Part shown: piece after piece, positions 28,061 to 37,319 of the stretch | Layout: every line of letters starts with the position of its first letter | How positions within the stretch are numbered: position 1 is the stretch's first letter | NCBI RefSeq assembly: GCF_025854275.1 | Contig: NZ_CP107567.1 | Location: 7,006,001 to 7,070,000, forward strand | Direction of reading: 5' to 3' | Origin: Streptomyces peucetius | GTDB taxonomy: Bacteria; Actinomycetota; Actinomycetes; Streptomycetales; Streptomycetaceae | Length of the DNA stretch: 64,000 nucleotides | Notes under the pieces: generated by a model | The model's database searches: none | Seen by the model: the letters and a program-made list of their open reading frames with translations, nothing else | Told to the model about the DNA's origin: nothing | Position numbers and translations under genes: made by a program

Positions 28061-29275
28061 TCAAGAGCTGTGCACGTAGCAGGTGTAGTCGCCGGTCACC
28101 GACGTCTCCGTCTTCCCCGCTCCGTGAGAGACGCTCACCGACGACGACCCGTAGATCACGTACCCGCCCGGACTGCGGCTGTCGCTCACCCAGTCCTTCG
28201 GAGCGTCGGCGTACGCCTCGCGGCACAGCTCCGACGCGAACGTCCTCCCGTTCTCGACGGGCTTCTTGCCGGGGAAGCTCCGGTCCACCGTGACCTGGGC
28301 GAACACCCGTATGTCGTGCGGCTCCGCGCAGTCGACGGGGCGTACGACTGCTGGGCCGGTCATACCGGTGTCGAGGGCGGCGCAGCGCCCGCCCGCAAGC
28401 GTGCCGACGGGAACCAGCACCTTCGAGGCGTCCTCGATGCCCTTGGCCGGTTTCCGGGTCTGCAGTGGTTCGCCGAAGGCGCTCAGCCGGTACGACGCCT
28501 GCAGGCGGGTGACGCCGACGATGACCTTGTTCGCGTGGAGGCTGTCCAGGAGGGGCCCGAGGTCGGCGCTCACCTCGGTCAGCCGCCCCTCGGTGTCCAG
28601 CCGGACGGACAGCTCGACAGGCTCGGAGCCCCAGCTGCCTCTGCCGGTCTTCAGGGCCCGGGGCAGCAGTTCGGCCGCCACCTCGGGAAGTGCTGTCACC
28701 CGGTAGACCCGGCTGCCGTCCGCCTCCCGCTCGGGCTCCACCCGGGGAATGGTGCGGGGGACGAGGTCGGCGAGGGTGCCGCTGAAGGGCGCCACGTCAC
28801 CGGCGGCGTGTCCTGACAGGTCGCCGGTGGGACTGCCGAGCTCGTTGAACGCGGCGGGCGTGAAGCGCAGCCAGGTGGAATCGTCGCGACGGACGTAGAC
28901 GTCGTCGGCCGCCGTGGCCAGGGTCCGCTTCACGTTCGAACCCGGCTCACCGAGGAACTCCGCGTCCTTCTCGGGGAAGTCTGCGGGAACGTGGGCGACG
29001 AAGGTGGCGCGTGACGTCTTCCCGGCGTAGTCCTGGCTGCCGGTGGTCCGGTGCACGGCCTTCTCGCCGGCAGCCGTCGTGTACGTCAGCGTGGACACGA
29101 AGCGAGCGGTGCCCGCCTGCCGGGTGGCCGCGGTCGCCGCGTGGAACTGCTCCGCGAGCGGCTGTCCGTAGACCGCCTGCCCAGGTTCTGCGGCGTCGCC
29201 CGTCCCGCACGCGGCCGTACCGACCAGCGCCGGCAACAGCACGAGGGCGACTCTCCAGTGACCTGCGGTCTTCAC
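28061..29275 (-). CDS. Large lipoprotein with septum-formation-like C-terminal domain
   Basis: The 404-residue product has a lipoprotein signal (VALVLLPALVGTAACG). The central region resembles LppX/LprG-like or DUF-type lipid-binding folds. The C-terminal 100 residues with paired cysteines (GRCAALD, VDCAEPHDIRVFAQV, ELCREAY, YTCYV) look like the actinobacterial septum-formation domain. GTG 29275 is chosen because AGGTGGGG lies 5 bases upstream and it starts the signal peptide; the frame is open further. Located outside the membrane; function unknown. Confidence 0.72.
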   Translation of the reverse strand: MKTAGHWRVALVLLPALVGTAACGTGDAAEPGQAVYGQPLAEQFHAATAATRQAGTARFVSTLTYTTAAGEKAVHRTTGSQDYAGKTSRATFVAHVPADFPEKDAEFLGEPGSNVKRTLATAADDVYVRRDDSTWLRFTPAAFNELGSPTGDLSGHAAGDVAPFSGTLADLVPRTIPRVEPEREADGSRVYRVTALPEVAAELLPRALKTGRGSWGSEPVELSVRLDTEGRLTEVSADLGPLLDSLHANKVIVGVTRLQASYRLSAFGEPLQTRKPAKGIEDASKVLVPVGTLAGGRCAALDTGMTGPAVVRPVDCAEPHDIRVFAQVTVDRSFPGKKPVENGRTFASELCREAYADAPKDWVSDSRSPGGYVIYGSSSVSVSHGAGKTETSVTGDYTCYVHSS

Positions 29276-29484
29276 GTTTTCCCCACCTCTTGTATGTCTT
29301 GTGCGCACACATGCTCCTCGCTCCGTGCGGGATCGCACCAGCACGGAAGGATCACGATCACCGCAGGTCAGAGCGGTGGATCCCGGCCGATGACCGACCG
29401 CCGCCACGTCTCAGGTCGTGAGGCCTGTCAGCGGTGCGGATAAGCAGTGGAGGCCCGGTCGTCGGTGATGACAAGGTGAGGCAC

Positions 29485-30858
29485 ATGCCGTCGCCCGCAC
29501 CCGAACAGCTCCTCCGTGAACTGCACGCCTCGCTCACACTGCGCAAGCGCCCGGAAGATGTGGCCCGGCTCATCCAGGATCTGTACGCCGCCCAGGGCAC
29601 TGACCTCGACGCAGCGACCGAGACGGCGCTCGCCAAGGCCGCTGAGCACTCGCTGCGCAACCTCTGGCACGGATACACATCGATGCGGGAGGAGTTCGCC
29701 CGTCCGGTCGGCGCACAGCGCCAGCTCGCCCGGGCAGCGAGCCTGTTCGTAAGCGTGCCGGAGCTGCCGGACGACGCCGGGGACGATCCCGCCCGGGTCG
29801 AAGCGGTGATCCGACGAGCGGGTGAGGAGATCGGCCGCGCGTACGGACAGAACGACTTCGGCCTCGACCGCCGCAACCGGGCCGAGCGCACGGCGGCAGG
29901 CCTCGGTGAGATCTCCAAACGCCAGTACAACAAGCGCTTCCGACTGCTGCGCCGCATGGAAGCCAAACTGGCCCGGCTCGTCCACGAGCAGAGCCGCCGC
30001 GAAGTGACCATCACCGGCAAAGGCGCGCTCGCCCGGGCCCTGCCGTACGGGCTGTTCGCCACGGACACGGACACGGCAGCCTTCATCGCCTACATCACGG
30101 CACGCGGCTGCATGCGCAGTGTCTTCACCAACGGACGGCAGCGTCAGGTCTACGACGAGGTCGCCGAGGCCCTGTTCCAGCGCCTGCGGAACGGTCCCAC
30201 GCGGACCTGCTGGTACGCGGTCGCGCACGTGCACCCCACAGCCGAAGTGCTTGCCCAGGTGTCCGACCAGGACCTCACACAACTGCTGGTTCAGTGGAAC
30301 AGATTCCTGCGCAAGGTCGCCGGCCTGCTGGAGGACGCCTGGAACCGGCATCCACTGGAACGCGACACGATGATCGTGCGCTGTGGCGACGACTCGTCGA
30401 CGTGGAACCAGGCCGCTCAGGCCTGGAACACGGCCAGGGCGCACTGGTTCGCGCTGCTGAGCGAGTTGGGCCATGACGAAGTCCTGGACCGGATCTGCCC
30501 CGGCAAGGTGCCCCGCCTGATGGCGGCCGACGTGGCGTACTGGCACCGCATGAGCGGCGGCGGGCTGCATCCCGACACCTACGTCTGGGCTGAGCTTCCT
30601 CTCCCCTGGGAGGTACTTCGCGGTGAGAAGGAATGCCCGCGCTCGCTCGTCGAAGCAGTCTGCGCCCGGCATCGGGTGGACCCGACAGCCGGCGCCTGGA
30701 CCGCTCCCCGGCCAGTGGCTGAGGCGGTCGACTTCCGGCGGACGCCCGAGACGGTACATGGAGTCGCCGTCGCCGACCCACTCATGGCCGGCGCGCTCCG
30801 GTCGGCAGGGGTCTTCTCCGGCAAGGACAAGCGTGCTGCCGCTCAAGAGTGGACGTGA
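29485..30858 (+). CDS. Conserved hypothetical protein next to a tRNA-like gene
   Basis: The 457-residue protein is soluble, rich in Arg and helical, with no recognised domain. Notable parts are a basic helix (SKRQYNKRFRLLRRMEAKLA, res about 152-171) and a conserved-looking core (ALPYGLFATDTDTAAFIAYI). ATG 29485 follows AAGGTGAGG; an in-frame ATG at 29434 is possible. Its stop is 40 bp before a strong promoter and 75 bp before an abnormal tRNA-like sequence, so the two may be linked. The basic region would suit nucleic-acid binding, but this is speculation. Confidence 0.6.
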   Translation: MPSPAPEQLLRELHASLTLRKRPEDVARLIQDLYAAQGTDLDAATETALAKAAEHSLRNLWHGYTSMREEFARPVGAQRQLARAASLFVSVPELPDDAGDDPARVEAVIRRAGEEIGRAYGQNDFGLDRRNRAERTAAGLGEISKRQYNKRFRLLRRMEAKLARLVHEQSRREVTITGKGALARALPYGLFATDTDTAAFIAYITARGCMRSVFTNGRQRQVYDEVAEALFQRLRNGPTRTCWYAVAHVHPTAEVLAQVSDQDLTQLLVQWNRFLRKVAGLLEDAWNRHPLERDTMIVRCGDDSSTWNQAAQAWNTARAHWFALLSELGHDEVLDRICPGKVPRLMAADVAYWHRMSGGGLHPDTYVWAELPLPWEVLRGEKECPRSLVEAVCARHRVDPTAGAWTAPRPVAEAVDFRRTPETVHGVAVADPLMAGALRSAGVFSGKDKRAAAQEWT

Positions 30859-30898
30859 TCGGCGACAACCTCCGCGCGCGCCCGCCCCGGCAAATCGG

Positions 30899-30927
30899 TT
30901 GACCCACGCGGTGGCCCAAACAATGAT
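30899..30927 (+). promoter_or_regulatory. Promoter of the tRNA-like gene
   Basis: A TTGACC -35 element (30899-30904) is followed after 17 bases by AATGAT (30922-30927). The predicted start is 6-7 bases downstream, exactly at the 5' end of the tRNA-like structure. A near-consensus vegetative promoter at this spacing supports transcription of the RNA. Confidence 0.6.
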
Positions 30928-30933
30928 CACGGT

Positions 30934-31012
30934 GGCGACGAGGAAGCTCTGCGGAGGAGCGCCCGGCTCTGATCCCGGGTGGACGCAGGTTCGAATCCTG
31001 CCCTCGTCGCCT
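30934..31012 (+). ncRNA. tRNA-like RNA with 10-bp acceptor stem and 8-base anticodon loop
   Basis: The sequence folds as a cloverleaf. GGCGACGAGG (30934-30943) pairs perfectly with CCTCGTCGCC (31002-31011). The D arm is GCTC/GAGC with a GG-containing 7-base loop. The anticodon arm is CCCGG (30962-30966)/CCGGG (30975-30979) with loop CTCTGATC. A 5-base variable loop follows, then a perfect T arm GCAGG/CCTGC with loop TTCGAAT. Departures from a normal tRNA are the 10-bp acceptor (usually 7), the 8-base anticodon loop, A instead of U8, and no encoded CCA. It could be a specialised tRNA, a tRNA mimic, or a degenerate tRNA used as an attachment site. Amino-acid identity cannot be assigned. Confidence 0.6.
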
Positions 31013-31134
31013 CCTCACGTCCACTTCCCGGAACAAGGTCTCCGAGTCCGGCACCGGCAACCTTTGCTCGCCCGGCGGCGACTGGCGGAGAAGCAATGGC
31101 CCCGAACATCGCTTCCTCACCCCCAGGAGGGCAC

Positions 31135-33042
31135 GTGCGAATTGGACAAGGCGGGCGCCGCAGGCGTTCGAGCCGTATGCCGAGAGTTGTAGGAGTCGCT
31201 GCCTCCGTAGCGGCTGCGGGCTGCCTGGCCGTCGGCAGCCTGGCAGTGGCGTCGCCGAACGGGACGGTCGGGCCGGACGGCACGCACGGGACGACGATGT
31301 CGTCCCTGCCCCGGCCGGCGGCCGCGCTCAACGCCGGCGCCGTCACCGTGCAGGCGGAGAACCTGGACCGCGGACTCGTCAGTGTGCACGACGGCGCCGG
31401 CAACCTCGTCAGCTGGCGGCTGCTGGCCACCGACCCGGCCGGAGTCGCGTTCAACGTCTACCGCGGCGGCGTCAAGGTCAACTCCGCGCCGATCACCGGC
31501 TCGACGAACTTCCGCCACCACGACGCGCCCGCCCACGCCGACTACCAGGTGAAGGCCGTCGTCAACGGCCAGGAGCAGGGCTCCTCCGCGCACGCCGTCC
31601 AGTTCCGCGGCGGCTACCTGGACGTCCCCGTCTCACGGCCGCCGGGCGGCTTCGGGTTCACCTACTCCGCCAACGACGCCTCCGTGGGGGACCTCGACGG
31701 CGACGGCGACCTGGACATCGTCCTGAAGTGGGACCCCTCGAACTCCAAGGACAACTCGCAGGCAGGCGTCACCGGAAGCACCGTCGTCGACGGCTACACG
31801 CTCCAGGGCGAGCGCCTGTGGCGCATCGACCTCGGCCGCAACATCCGCTCGGGCGCGCACTACACCCAGTTCCAGGTCTTCGACTACGACGGCGACGGCA
31901 AGGCCGAGGTGGCGATGAAGACCGCCGACGGCACCCGCGACGGCAGAGGCACGGTGATCGGCAACTCCGGGGCCGACCACCGCAACAGCGAGGGCCGGAT
32001 CCTGAGCGGCCCCGAGTACCTCACGATGTTCAGCGGCTCCACCGGAGCCGCGCTGTCCACGGTGGACTACGTGCCCGCGCGCGGCAACGTCTGCAACTGG
32101 GGCGACTGCTACGGCAACCGCGTCGACCGCTTCCTGGCCGGCACCGCCTATCTGAACGGCAGCACCCCGTCCCTCATCATGGCCCGCGGCTACTACACCC
32201 GTAGCGTCATCGCCGCATGGGACTTCAGGAACGGGCAGCTGACCCGCCGCTGGACCTTCGACACCAACAGTTCCACCAACGCCGGCAAGGGGTACGACGG
32301 CCAGGGCAGCCACAGCCTCTCCATCGGCGACGTGGACGGCGACGGCAGGGACGAGGTCGTCTACGGTGCGATGGCCGTCGACGACAACGGCCACGCGCTG
32401 TGGACCACCCGCACCGGTCACGGCGACGCACAGCATCTGGCCGACCTCGACCCCGACGACCCGGGCCTGGAGTACTTCAAGGTGTCCGAGTCGAGCAGCC
32501 AGCCCTCCTCGCTCTACATCGACCCTGCCAACGGCAGCATCCGCTGGAGGACCGGATCCGGCAGTGACAACGGCCGCGGCGTCGCCGGTGATATCTGGGC
32601 CGGCAACCGCGGGGCGGAGATGTGGTCGGCCGCCGACTCCTCCATCCGCGACACGAACGGCGCCACGCGCGGCCGCGAGCCGTCGTCCGCCAACTTCCTC
32701 GCCTGGTGGGACGGGGACACGACCCGCGAACTGCTGGACGGCACACGCATCGACAAGTACGGCACCGGCGGCGACACCAGGCTGCTGACCGGCTCCGGCG
32801 TGCACTCCAACAACGGCACCAAGGCCACGCCGTCGCTGTCGGGCGACATCCTCGGCGACTGGCGCGAGGAGGTCATCTGGCCGAGGAGCGACGACAACGC
32901 GCTGCGGATCTACTCCACGCCCGTCGCGACGGACAAGCGGTTCGTGACCCTGCTCCAGGACCGGATGTACCGCACGGGCCTGGCCTGGCAGAACACCGCG
33001 TACAACCAGCCGCCGCACCCGGGCTTCTTCCTCGGCGGCTGA
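31135..33042 (+). CDS. Secreted rhamnogalacturonan lyase (PL11, YesW-like)
   Basis: The 635-residue protein has a signal peptide and the PL11 eight-bladed propeller, recognised by repeated calcium-type loops DLDGDGDLDI, DYDGDGKAEV and DVDGDGRDEV. Further PL11 landmarks are YTQFQVFDYDG and the C-terminal LLQDRMYRTGLAWQNTAYNQPPH. It cleaves the rhamnogalacturonan I backbone of pectin by beta-elimination outside the cell. GTG 31135 is chosen because AGGAGGG lies 3 bases before and the signal peptide begins soon after; an upstream ATG at 31096 is less likely. A pectate lyase gene lies 2 kb downstream. Confidence 0.9.
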   Translation: MRIGQGGRRRRSSRMPRVVGVAASVAAAGCLAVGSLAVASPNGTVGPDGTHGTTMSSLPRPAAALNAGAVTVQAENLDRGLVSVHDGAGNLVSWRLLATDPAGVAFNVYRGGVKVNSAPITGSTNFRHHDAPAHADYQVKAVVNGQEQGSSAHAVQFRGGYLDVPVSRPPGGFGFTYSANDASVGDLDGDGDLDIVLKWDPSNSKDNSQAGVTGSTVVDGYTLQGERLWRIDLGRNIRSGAHYTQFQVFDYDGDGKAEVAMKTADGTRDGRGTVIGNSGADHRNSEGRILSGPEYLTMFSGSTGAALSTVDYVPARGNVCNWGDCYGNRVDRFLAGTAYLNGSTPSLIMARGYYTRSVIAAWDFRNGQLTRRWTFDTNSSTNAGKGYDGQGSHSLSIGDVDGDGRDEVVYGAMAVDDNGHALWTTRTGHGDAQHLADLDPDDPGLEYFKVSESSSQPSSLYIDPANGSIRWRTGSGSDNGRGVAGDIWAGNRGAEMWSAADSSIRDTNGATRGREPSSANFLAWWDGDTTRELLDGTRIDKYGTGGDTRLLTGSGVHSNNGTKATPSLSGDILGDWREEVIWPRSDDNALRIYSTPVATDKRFVTLLQDRMYRTGLAWQNTAYNQPPHPGFFLGG

Positions 33043-33094
33043 GACCGGCCCGCGTCGGCACGCGCCACCCAGCGGGCACAGTCGGCACCCTGGC

Positions 33095-33132
33095 CCGCGG
33101 GCAGGCCGCCCCGATCGGCGGCCTGCCCGCGG
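33095..33132. terminator. Perfect 16-bp terminator hairpin
   Basis: Bases 33095-33110 pair perfectly with 33117-33132 around a 6-base loop. It lies between the convergent PL11 and amidohydrolase genes and may serve both. Confidence 0.72.
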
Positions 33133-33146
33133 CAACGGCCTGACCG

Positions 33147-33962
33147 TCAGGCGTCGGCGACTGCCTCGGTGCCCGCGGCGCCGACCAGTTCGCCCAGTGC
33201 CTCCGCGAGCGCGCCCAGGCCGGGGCCGGCGGGGCCGCCGGGCTCGGTCATGTAGACGTCGCGGCGTATCTCGATCATCAGCGCGCTGACGCGCCGGTCC
33301 TTTTCGTAGTGCTTCAACGGCACGTACGCGCCCGCGAACGGGCTGTTCAGACCCGTGCCGCCGAAGCCCGCGAACGCCTTCTGTGCCGCGGCCCGCAGCT
33401 CCGGCGGGGTGTGGAAGGCGTCCGTGCCCAGGCAGATCGGCGGCCGGGGGCCGTCGCCGTGCAGCTCGTACGGAAGCGGCTCGGTCGGGTACGAGTGGAC
33501 GTCGATGACGACGGCCCGCCCCACGGCGCCGAGCCGCTCGTCCACGGCGGCCGTCATGGCCGCCGCGTAGGGGTGGAAGTACCGGTCGATCAACGGCTGC
33601 CCGTCGAAGCCGGCGGCGCGCAGGTCCGCGCGGTGGGTGGTCCGGGTGTAGACCGCGCCCATGCCGACGGCGAGCATCTCCTCCCGCTCGTCGGGGAAAC
33701 GCTCGGGGTCGATAACCAGCCGGGACAGCTGGTTGACGAACCGCCAGGGAGTGACGGCCGCGGCGGCGGCCGCCCCGGCCGCGATCCCGGAGGTGTGGGA
33801 GTCGGTGATGTGGTCCAGCTCCCGCTCCAACGCGGCGTCGTCGAGCACGATGCCGCCGCGCACGTCGGCCGGCACGGCGCGGGAGGAGTGCGGGACGTGG
33901 AGGATGACGGGGGAGTCGGGGGCGCCGGGGAGGAGGCGGAAGGACGCCGAGGTGTCGGTCAC
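33147..33962 (-). CDS. N-formylglutamate amidohydrolase-family protein
   Basis: The 271-residue protein has the family motifs VILHVPHSSRAVP, ELDHITDSHTSG and VVIDVHSYPTEPLPYE, with conserved His and Glu positions for a zinc-type hydrolase. The family removes formyl groups from N-formylglutamate in histidine breakdown, but many members have other amidohydrolase roles. GTG 33962 follows AAGGAA and gives the family length; the frame is open further upstream. There are no hut genes nearby, so the substrate is uncertain. Confidence 0.8.
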   Translation of the reverse strand: MTDTSASFRLLPGAPDSPVILHVPHSSRAVPADVRGGIVLDDAALERELDHITDSHTSGIAAGAAAAAAVTPWRFVNQLSRLVIDPERFPDEREEMLAVGMGAVYTRTTHRADLRAAGFDGQPLIDRYFHPYAAAMTAAVDERLGAVGRAVVIDVHSYPTEPLPYELHGDGPRPPICLGTDAFHTPPELRAAAQKAFAGFGGTGLNSPFAGAYVPLKHYEKDRRVSALMIEIRRDVYMTEPGGPAGPGLGALAEALGELVGAAGTEAVADA

Positions 33963-34215
33963 GTGTGGTTCCTTGCTGTGCGTGGATCGAGCTCGGAGAG
34001 GCAAGCACGCCTCCCCACCAGGAGTGTGGTCTGCCCGCGCGGTGTTGGGCGACCAGGGAAGGACTCTAACGGGAGGGTCTGACAGCCCAGTCGGACCCGG
34101 TCGCCCGTCAGCCCTGGGCGACCTCGACCGGGACGACCGGGGCGACCCGGAGGCGTTCCTGCCCCGGGCCCCACCCGCGGCGCCGTCCCGTCCGGGCCGC
34201 GGGTAGCGTGCCGGT

Positions 34216-34665
34216 ATGACGTACACCCGGCGGACCGGTCCGGAGCCGGCCTCCGCACCGATGACGGACGAGGGCGGCGGCCGACTGCCGCGACTGCGCT
34301 TCAAGGACGTGGTCGTGCGCGGAGCCGTGCAAGGGCTCGTCGCCGTGGTGCTGCTGGCGGTCGGCTCGCTGTTCGTCGCCGACCACCACGGCCGCGAGAC
34401 GTTCCTGGCCGTGGTGGGCGGGTTCGCCATGGCCGGCTCGGGGGTCGGCGTCGTGTTCGGGGGCCTGTTCTGGGCTGTCTGCGGGGGCGACGTCAGACGG
34501 TGGCGCGACTGGCGGACCATCACCGGACAGACCGGAGCAGTGACCGTCATGGCGCCCGCGCTCGTCCGGCTCGGTGTGCTCGCGCTCGTACTGTTTCCCG
34601 GGGCCTTCGGCCTCTACCACCTGGTCGACAACGCGCCGTACGACAGCTTCCTCCACGGGTCCTGA
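34216..34665 (+). CDS. Small membrane protein, unknown function
   Basis: The 149-residue protein has four hydrophobic segments (for example GLVAVVLLAVGSLFVAD, FLAVVGGFAMAGSGVGVVFG and LVRLGVLALVLFPGAFGLY) after a polar N-terminus of about 30 residues. No family was recognised. It stands alone between the amidohydrolase and the pectate lyase. Confidence 0.55.
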   Translation: MTYTRRTGPEPASAPMTDEGGGRLPRLRFKDVVVRGAVQGLVAVVLLAVGSLFVADHHGRETFLAVVGGFAMAGSGVGVVFGGLFWAVCGGDVRRWRDWRTITGQTGAVTVMAPALVRLGVLALVLFPGAFGLYHLVDNAPYDSFLHGS

Positions 34666-34783
34666 CCGGCCTGCCCGCCGGATGTCCTGATGCGGCACCC
34701 GGTGCGCTGTGGCCGATGCTCGACGTTCATGTTTGTGAATGAAAGTCGAGTATGAGTATTGACGGCGCCGTTCGGTGCCCTTA

Positions 34784-34845
34784 GCTTTCCGGGGAAAGCG
34801 CTTACCCCAAGCGATTGGTCAGTGCTTACCCGCTCCGGGGAGCGG
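34784..34845. promoter_or_regulatory. Cluster of overlapping palindromes upstream of the pectate lyase gene
   Basis: Three symmetric elements occur in 62 bp: GCTTTCCGGGGAAAGC (34784-34799, perfect 7-bp arms), GGGGAAAGCGCTTACCCC (34791-34808, one mismatched pair around core AAGCGCTT) and CCGCTCCGGGGAGCGG (34830-34845, perfect 7-bp arms). The middle element looks like a LacI-family operator for plant-polysaccharide genes. The rest of the 320-bp gap contains no gene. Confidence 0.6.
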
Positions 34846-34985
34846 TACTCCGTTCCACGCACGCGTTCACCATGCAGAACACCGCACCGTTGCCCCGGAC
34901 CGATCGAACGTCAGCCCTGCGCAGTTGCTCGACCCCCCATTCACCGACCGCTGGTCGCACGAGTCAACGAACCTGGAGACGAACG

Positions 34986-36566
34986 ATGCAATTGAGAGCC
35001 GCCATCGCGTCCGCCGGCCTGCTCACCGGCGCGCTCGTCGCGCTGTCCGCCAACCCGGCGCAGGCCGACTCCGTCCGCTACGAGGCCGAGAGTTCCTCCG
35101 CCGTCTGCACAGGCACCATCGACTCCGACTGGAGCGGCTACACCGGCAGCGGCTTCTGCAACGGCACCAACCAGACCGGCGCCTACGCGCAGTTCACCGT
35201 GAACGCCCCCGCCGCGGGCACGGCAACGCTGAAGGTCCGCTTCGCCAACGGAACAGGCACCGCGCGGCCCGCGAGCGTCACGGTGAACGGCTCGACGGCC
35301 GCCTCGGCCTCCTTCGAGAGCACCGGCACATGGGACACCTGGTCGACGAAGACCCTCACGGTGCCCGTACGGGCCGGCAGCAACACGGTTCGGCTCAGCC
35401 CCACGTCCTCCGCCGGCCTGCCCAACATCGACCACCTCGACGTCGAGACGAGCGGCGACACCACCACCCCGCCGCCCTCGGGCTCCGCGCTGTACGTGGC
35501 GCCGAACGGCAGCGACAACGCGTCCGGGACGCAGTCCGACCCCACGACCCTCACCTCCGCGATCAGCCGCGTCACTCCCGGCGGCACGATCTACCTGCGC
35601 GGCGGGACGTACCGCTTCTCCCAGACGGTCACCGTCCCCCAGGGCAACAACGGCACCTCCGGCGACCGCACCGAACTGTCCGCCTACCCGGGCGAGACCC
35701 CGGTGCTGAACTTCTCAGCCCAGAGCGAGAGTTCGTCGAACCGCGGACTGGCCGTGAACGGCTCGTACTGGCACGTCAAAGGCATCGTCGTCGAACGCGC
35801 CGGTGACAACGGGATCTTCGTCGGCGGCAGCAACAACATCTTCGAGCGCACGGTGACACGCTTCAACCGCGACACCGGCCTTCAGCTCTCACGGATGCTC
35901 TCCAGCACCCCCCGGGACCAGTGGCCTTCCAACAACTTGATCCTGAGCGCGGAGTCGCACGACAACGCCGACTCCGACGGCGAGGACGCCGACGGCTTCG
36001 CCGCGAAGCTCACCTCCGGACCGGGGAACGTCTTCCGCTACGCCGTCGCCCACAACAACATCGACGACGGCTGGGACCTCTACACCAAGTCGGAGACCGG
36101 CCCCATCGGCGCCGTGACCATCGAGGACTCCCTCGCCTACGAGAACGGCACCCTCTCCGACGGCACCCAGAACTCGAGCGGTGACCGCAACGGCTACAAG
36201 CTCGGCGGAGAGGACATCGAGGTCGACCACGTCATCCGTCGCAACATCGCCTACGACAACGGCAAGCACGGGTTCACCTACAACCGTAACCCGGGCACGA
36301 TGACGGTCTCGGACAACATCAGCATCGACAACGCCCAGCGCAACTTCTCCTTCGACGCGGGCACCTCGGTGTTCCGCAACAACACCTCGTGCCGCAGCGG
36401 CGACGGGTCGAACGACAAGACCGTGGGCAACGTCGACGGCTCGAACCAGTTCTGGTCCGGCTCGAACGGCTCCCGCTGCTCCTCGTACGCAGGCGCCCTG
36501 AGCTGGTCCTACGCCGCGGACGGCCGCCTGAACGTCAGCTTCGGCGGCCGGTCCGCCACGCCGTAG
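34986..36566 (+). CDS. Secreted pectate lyase (CBM35 plus PL9-like beta-helix)
   Basis: The 526-residue protein has a signal peptide (to about ANPAQA), a CBM35-like module (res about 28-155, RYEAESSSAVCTG at its start), a short Pro/Thr linker, and a right-handed beta-helix. The helix contains ALYVAPNGSDNASGTQ and IYLRGGTYRFSQTV, then repeated short strands such as DNADSDGEDADGFAAKL typical of PL9 calcium sites. It would cut polygalacturonate outside the cell. ATG 34986 follows GGAG by 8 bases. The operator cluster upstream suggests sugar-controlled expression together with pectin use. Confidence 0.87.
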   Translation: MQLRAAIASAGLLTGALVALSANPAQADSVRYEAESSSAVCTGTIDSDWSGYTGSGFCNGTNQTGAYAQFTVNAPAAGTATLKVRFANGTGTARPASVTVNGSTAASASFESTGTWDTWSTKTLTVPVRAGSNTVRLSPTSSAGLPNIDHLDVETSGDTTTPPPSGSALYVAPNGSDNASGTQSDPTTLTSAISRVTPGGTIYLRGGTYRFSQTVTVPQGNNGTSGDRTELSAYPGETPVLNFSAQSESSSNRGLAVNGSYWHVKGIVVERAGDNGIFVGGSNNIFERTVTRFNRDTGLQLSRMLSSTPRDQWPSNNLILSAESHDNADSDGEDADGFAAKLTSGPGNVFRYAVAHNNIDDGWDLYTKSETGPIGAVTIEDSLAYENGTLSDGTQNSSGDRNGYKLGGEDIEVDHVIRRNIAYDNGKHGFTYNRNPGTMTVSDNISIDNAQRNFSFDAGTSVFRNNTSCRSGDGSNDKTVGNVDGSNQFWSGSNGSRCSSYAGALSWSYAADGRLNVSFGGRSATP

Positions 36567-36575
36567 CCGACCCCG

Positions 36576-37130
36576 TCACGCAGGGCGCCGGCTCCGGCCA
36601 CGCCCGCCATCGCCGCCCGGCCCGTCCGGTTCGTCCGGACGGGCCGCCGCGTACGAACGGAAGGCGTCGTCGCGCGGGCCCGGCGCGGGCAACCACGACC
36701 GCAGGACGGCGGCGGAGGGCGGAAAGAGCGCGGCCGGCAGCGCGTTCACCTCGAACCACTGCCACCGCACGATCTTGTCCGGCTCCCGGACCTCCGCCGT
36801 GCCCGTGATCCGGTCGACCCACGCGGCCGCCGTGACACGTGCCATGCCGGCAGCCGCGTCGACCAGCACCGCGCCGATCCGCACATTCGCGGCGTCCGCC
36901 GTCAGCCCGGTCTCCTCCGCCAGTTCGCGGACCGCCGTCTCCTCGAATCCCTCCCCGGCGTCGACCTTGCCACCGGGCAGCTCCCACCGCCCGTCGTGCC
37001 CGAGCCCCAGAAGTACCCGCTGCCGCGGGTCGCGTACGACGACACCCACACCGATGAGCCCGTTGGGCGCAGGACTCGCCCGCTCCGGACGCTCGGCGGG
37101 AACGGGGCTGCCGGGGCTGCCAAGGGCCAT
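36576..37130 (-). CDS. Nudix hydrolase
   Basis: The 184-residue protein contains the complete Nudix box GGKVDAGEGFEETAVREL followed by AEETGL (about res 53-76), with all metal-binding glutamates. Nudix enzymes hydrolyse nucleoside diphosphates linked to another moiety; the substrate is not clear, though the start resembles MutT/8-oxo-dGTP sanitizing types. The C-terminal tail is low complexity (GPGGDGGRGRSRR). Its stop lies 9 bases from the stop of the convergent pectate lyase gene. Confidence 0.85.
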   Translation of the reverse strand: MALGSPGSPVPAERPERASPAPNGLIGVGVVVRDPRQRVLLGLGHDGRWELPGGKVDAGEGFEETAVRELAEETGLTADAANVRIGAVLVDAAAGMARVTAAAWVDRITGTAEVREPDKIVRWQWFEVNALPAALFPPSAAVLRSWLPAPGPRDDAFRSYAAARPDEPDGPGGDGGRGRSRRPA

Positions 37131-37319
37131 CTCCGAACCTCCTCCAGGACGGACGACGTCGACGCCTCGGCCACCTGCCCGAGAGGTCCGCTGCGCCGAA
37201 CGCTACCGGCCCGGACGGGCCCCTCTCCCGCCGGGCCGTGGGGAGCGGTCGGCGCGCTCATGCTCCCTCCAGGCAGGGGCCGGGGCCTGCGCGTTCAGGC
37301 GCTGATAGATTCGCCGGCC

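Noticed and set aside
30934..31012. Ordinary tRNA-Gln(CUG) or selenocysteine tRNA
   Set aside because: The anticodon loop has 8 bases, the acceptor 10 pairs, and the variable arm is short, so neither class fits.
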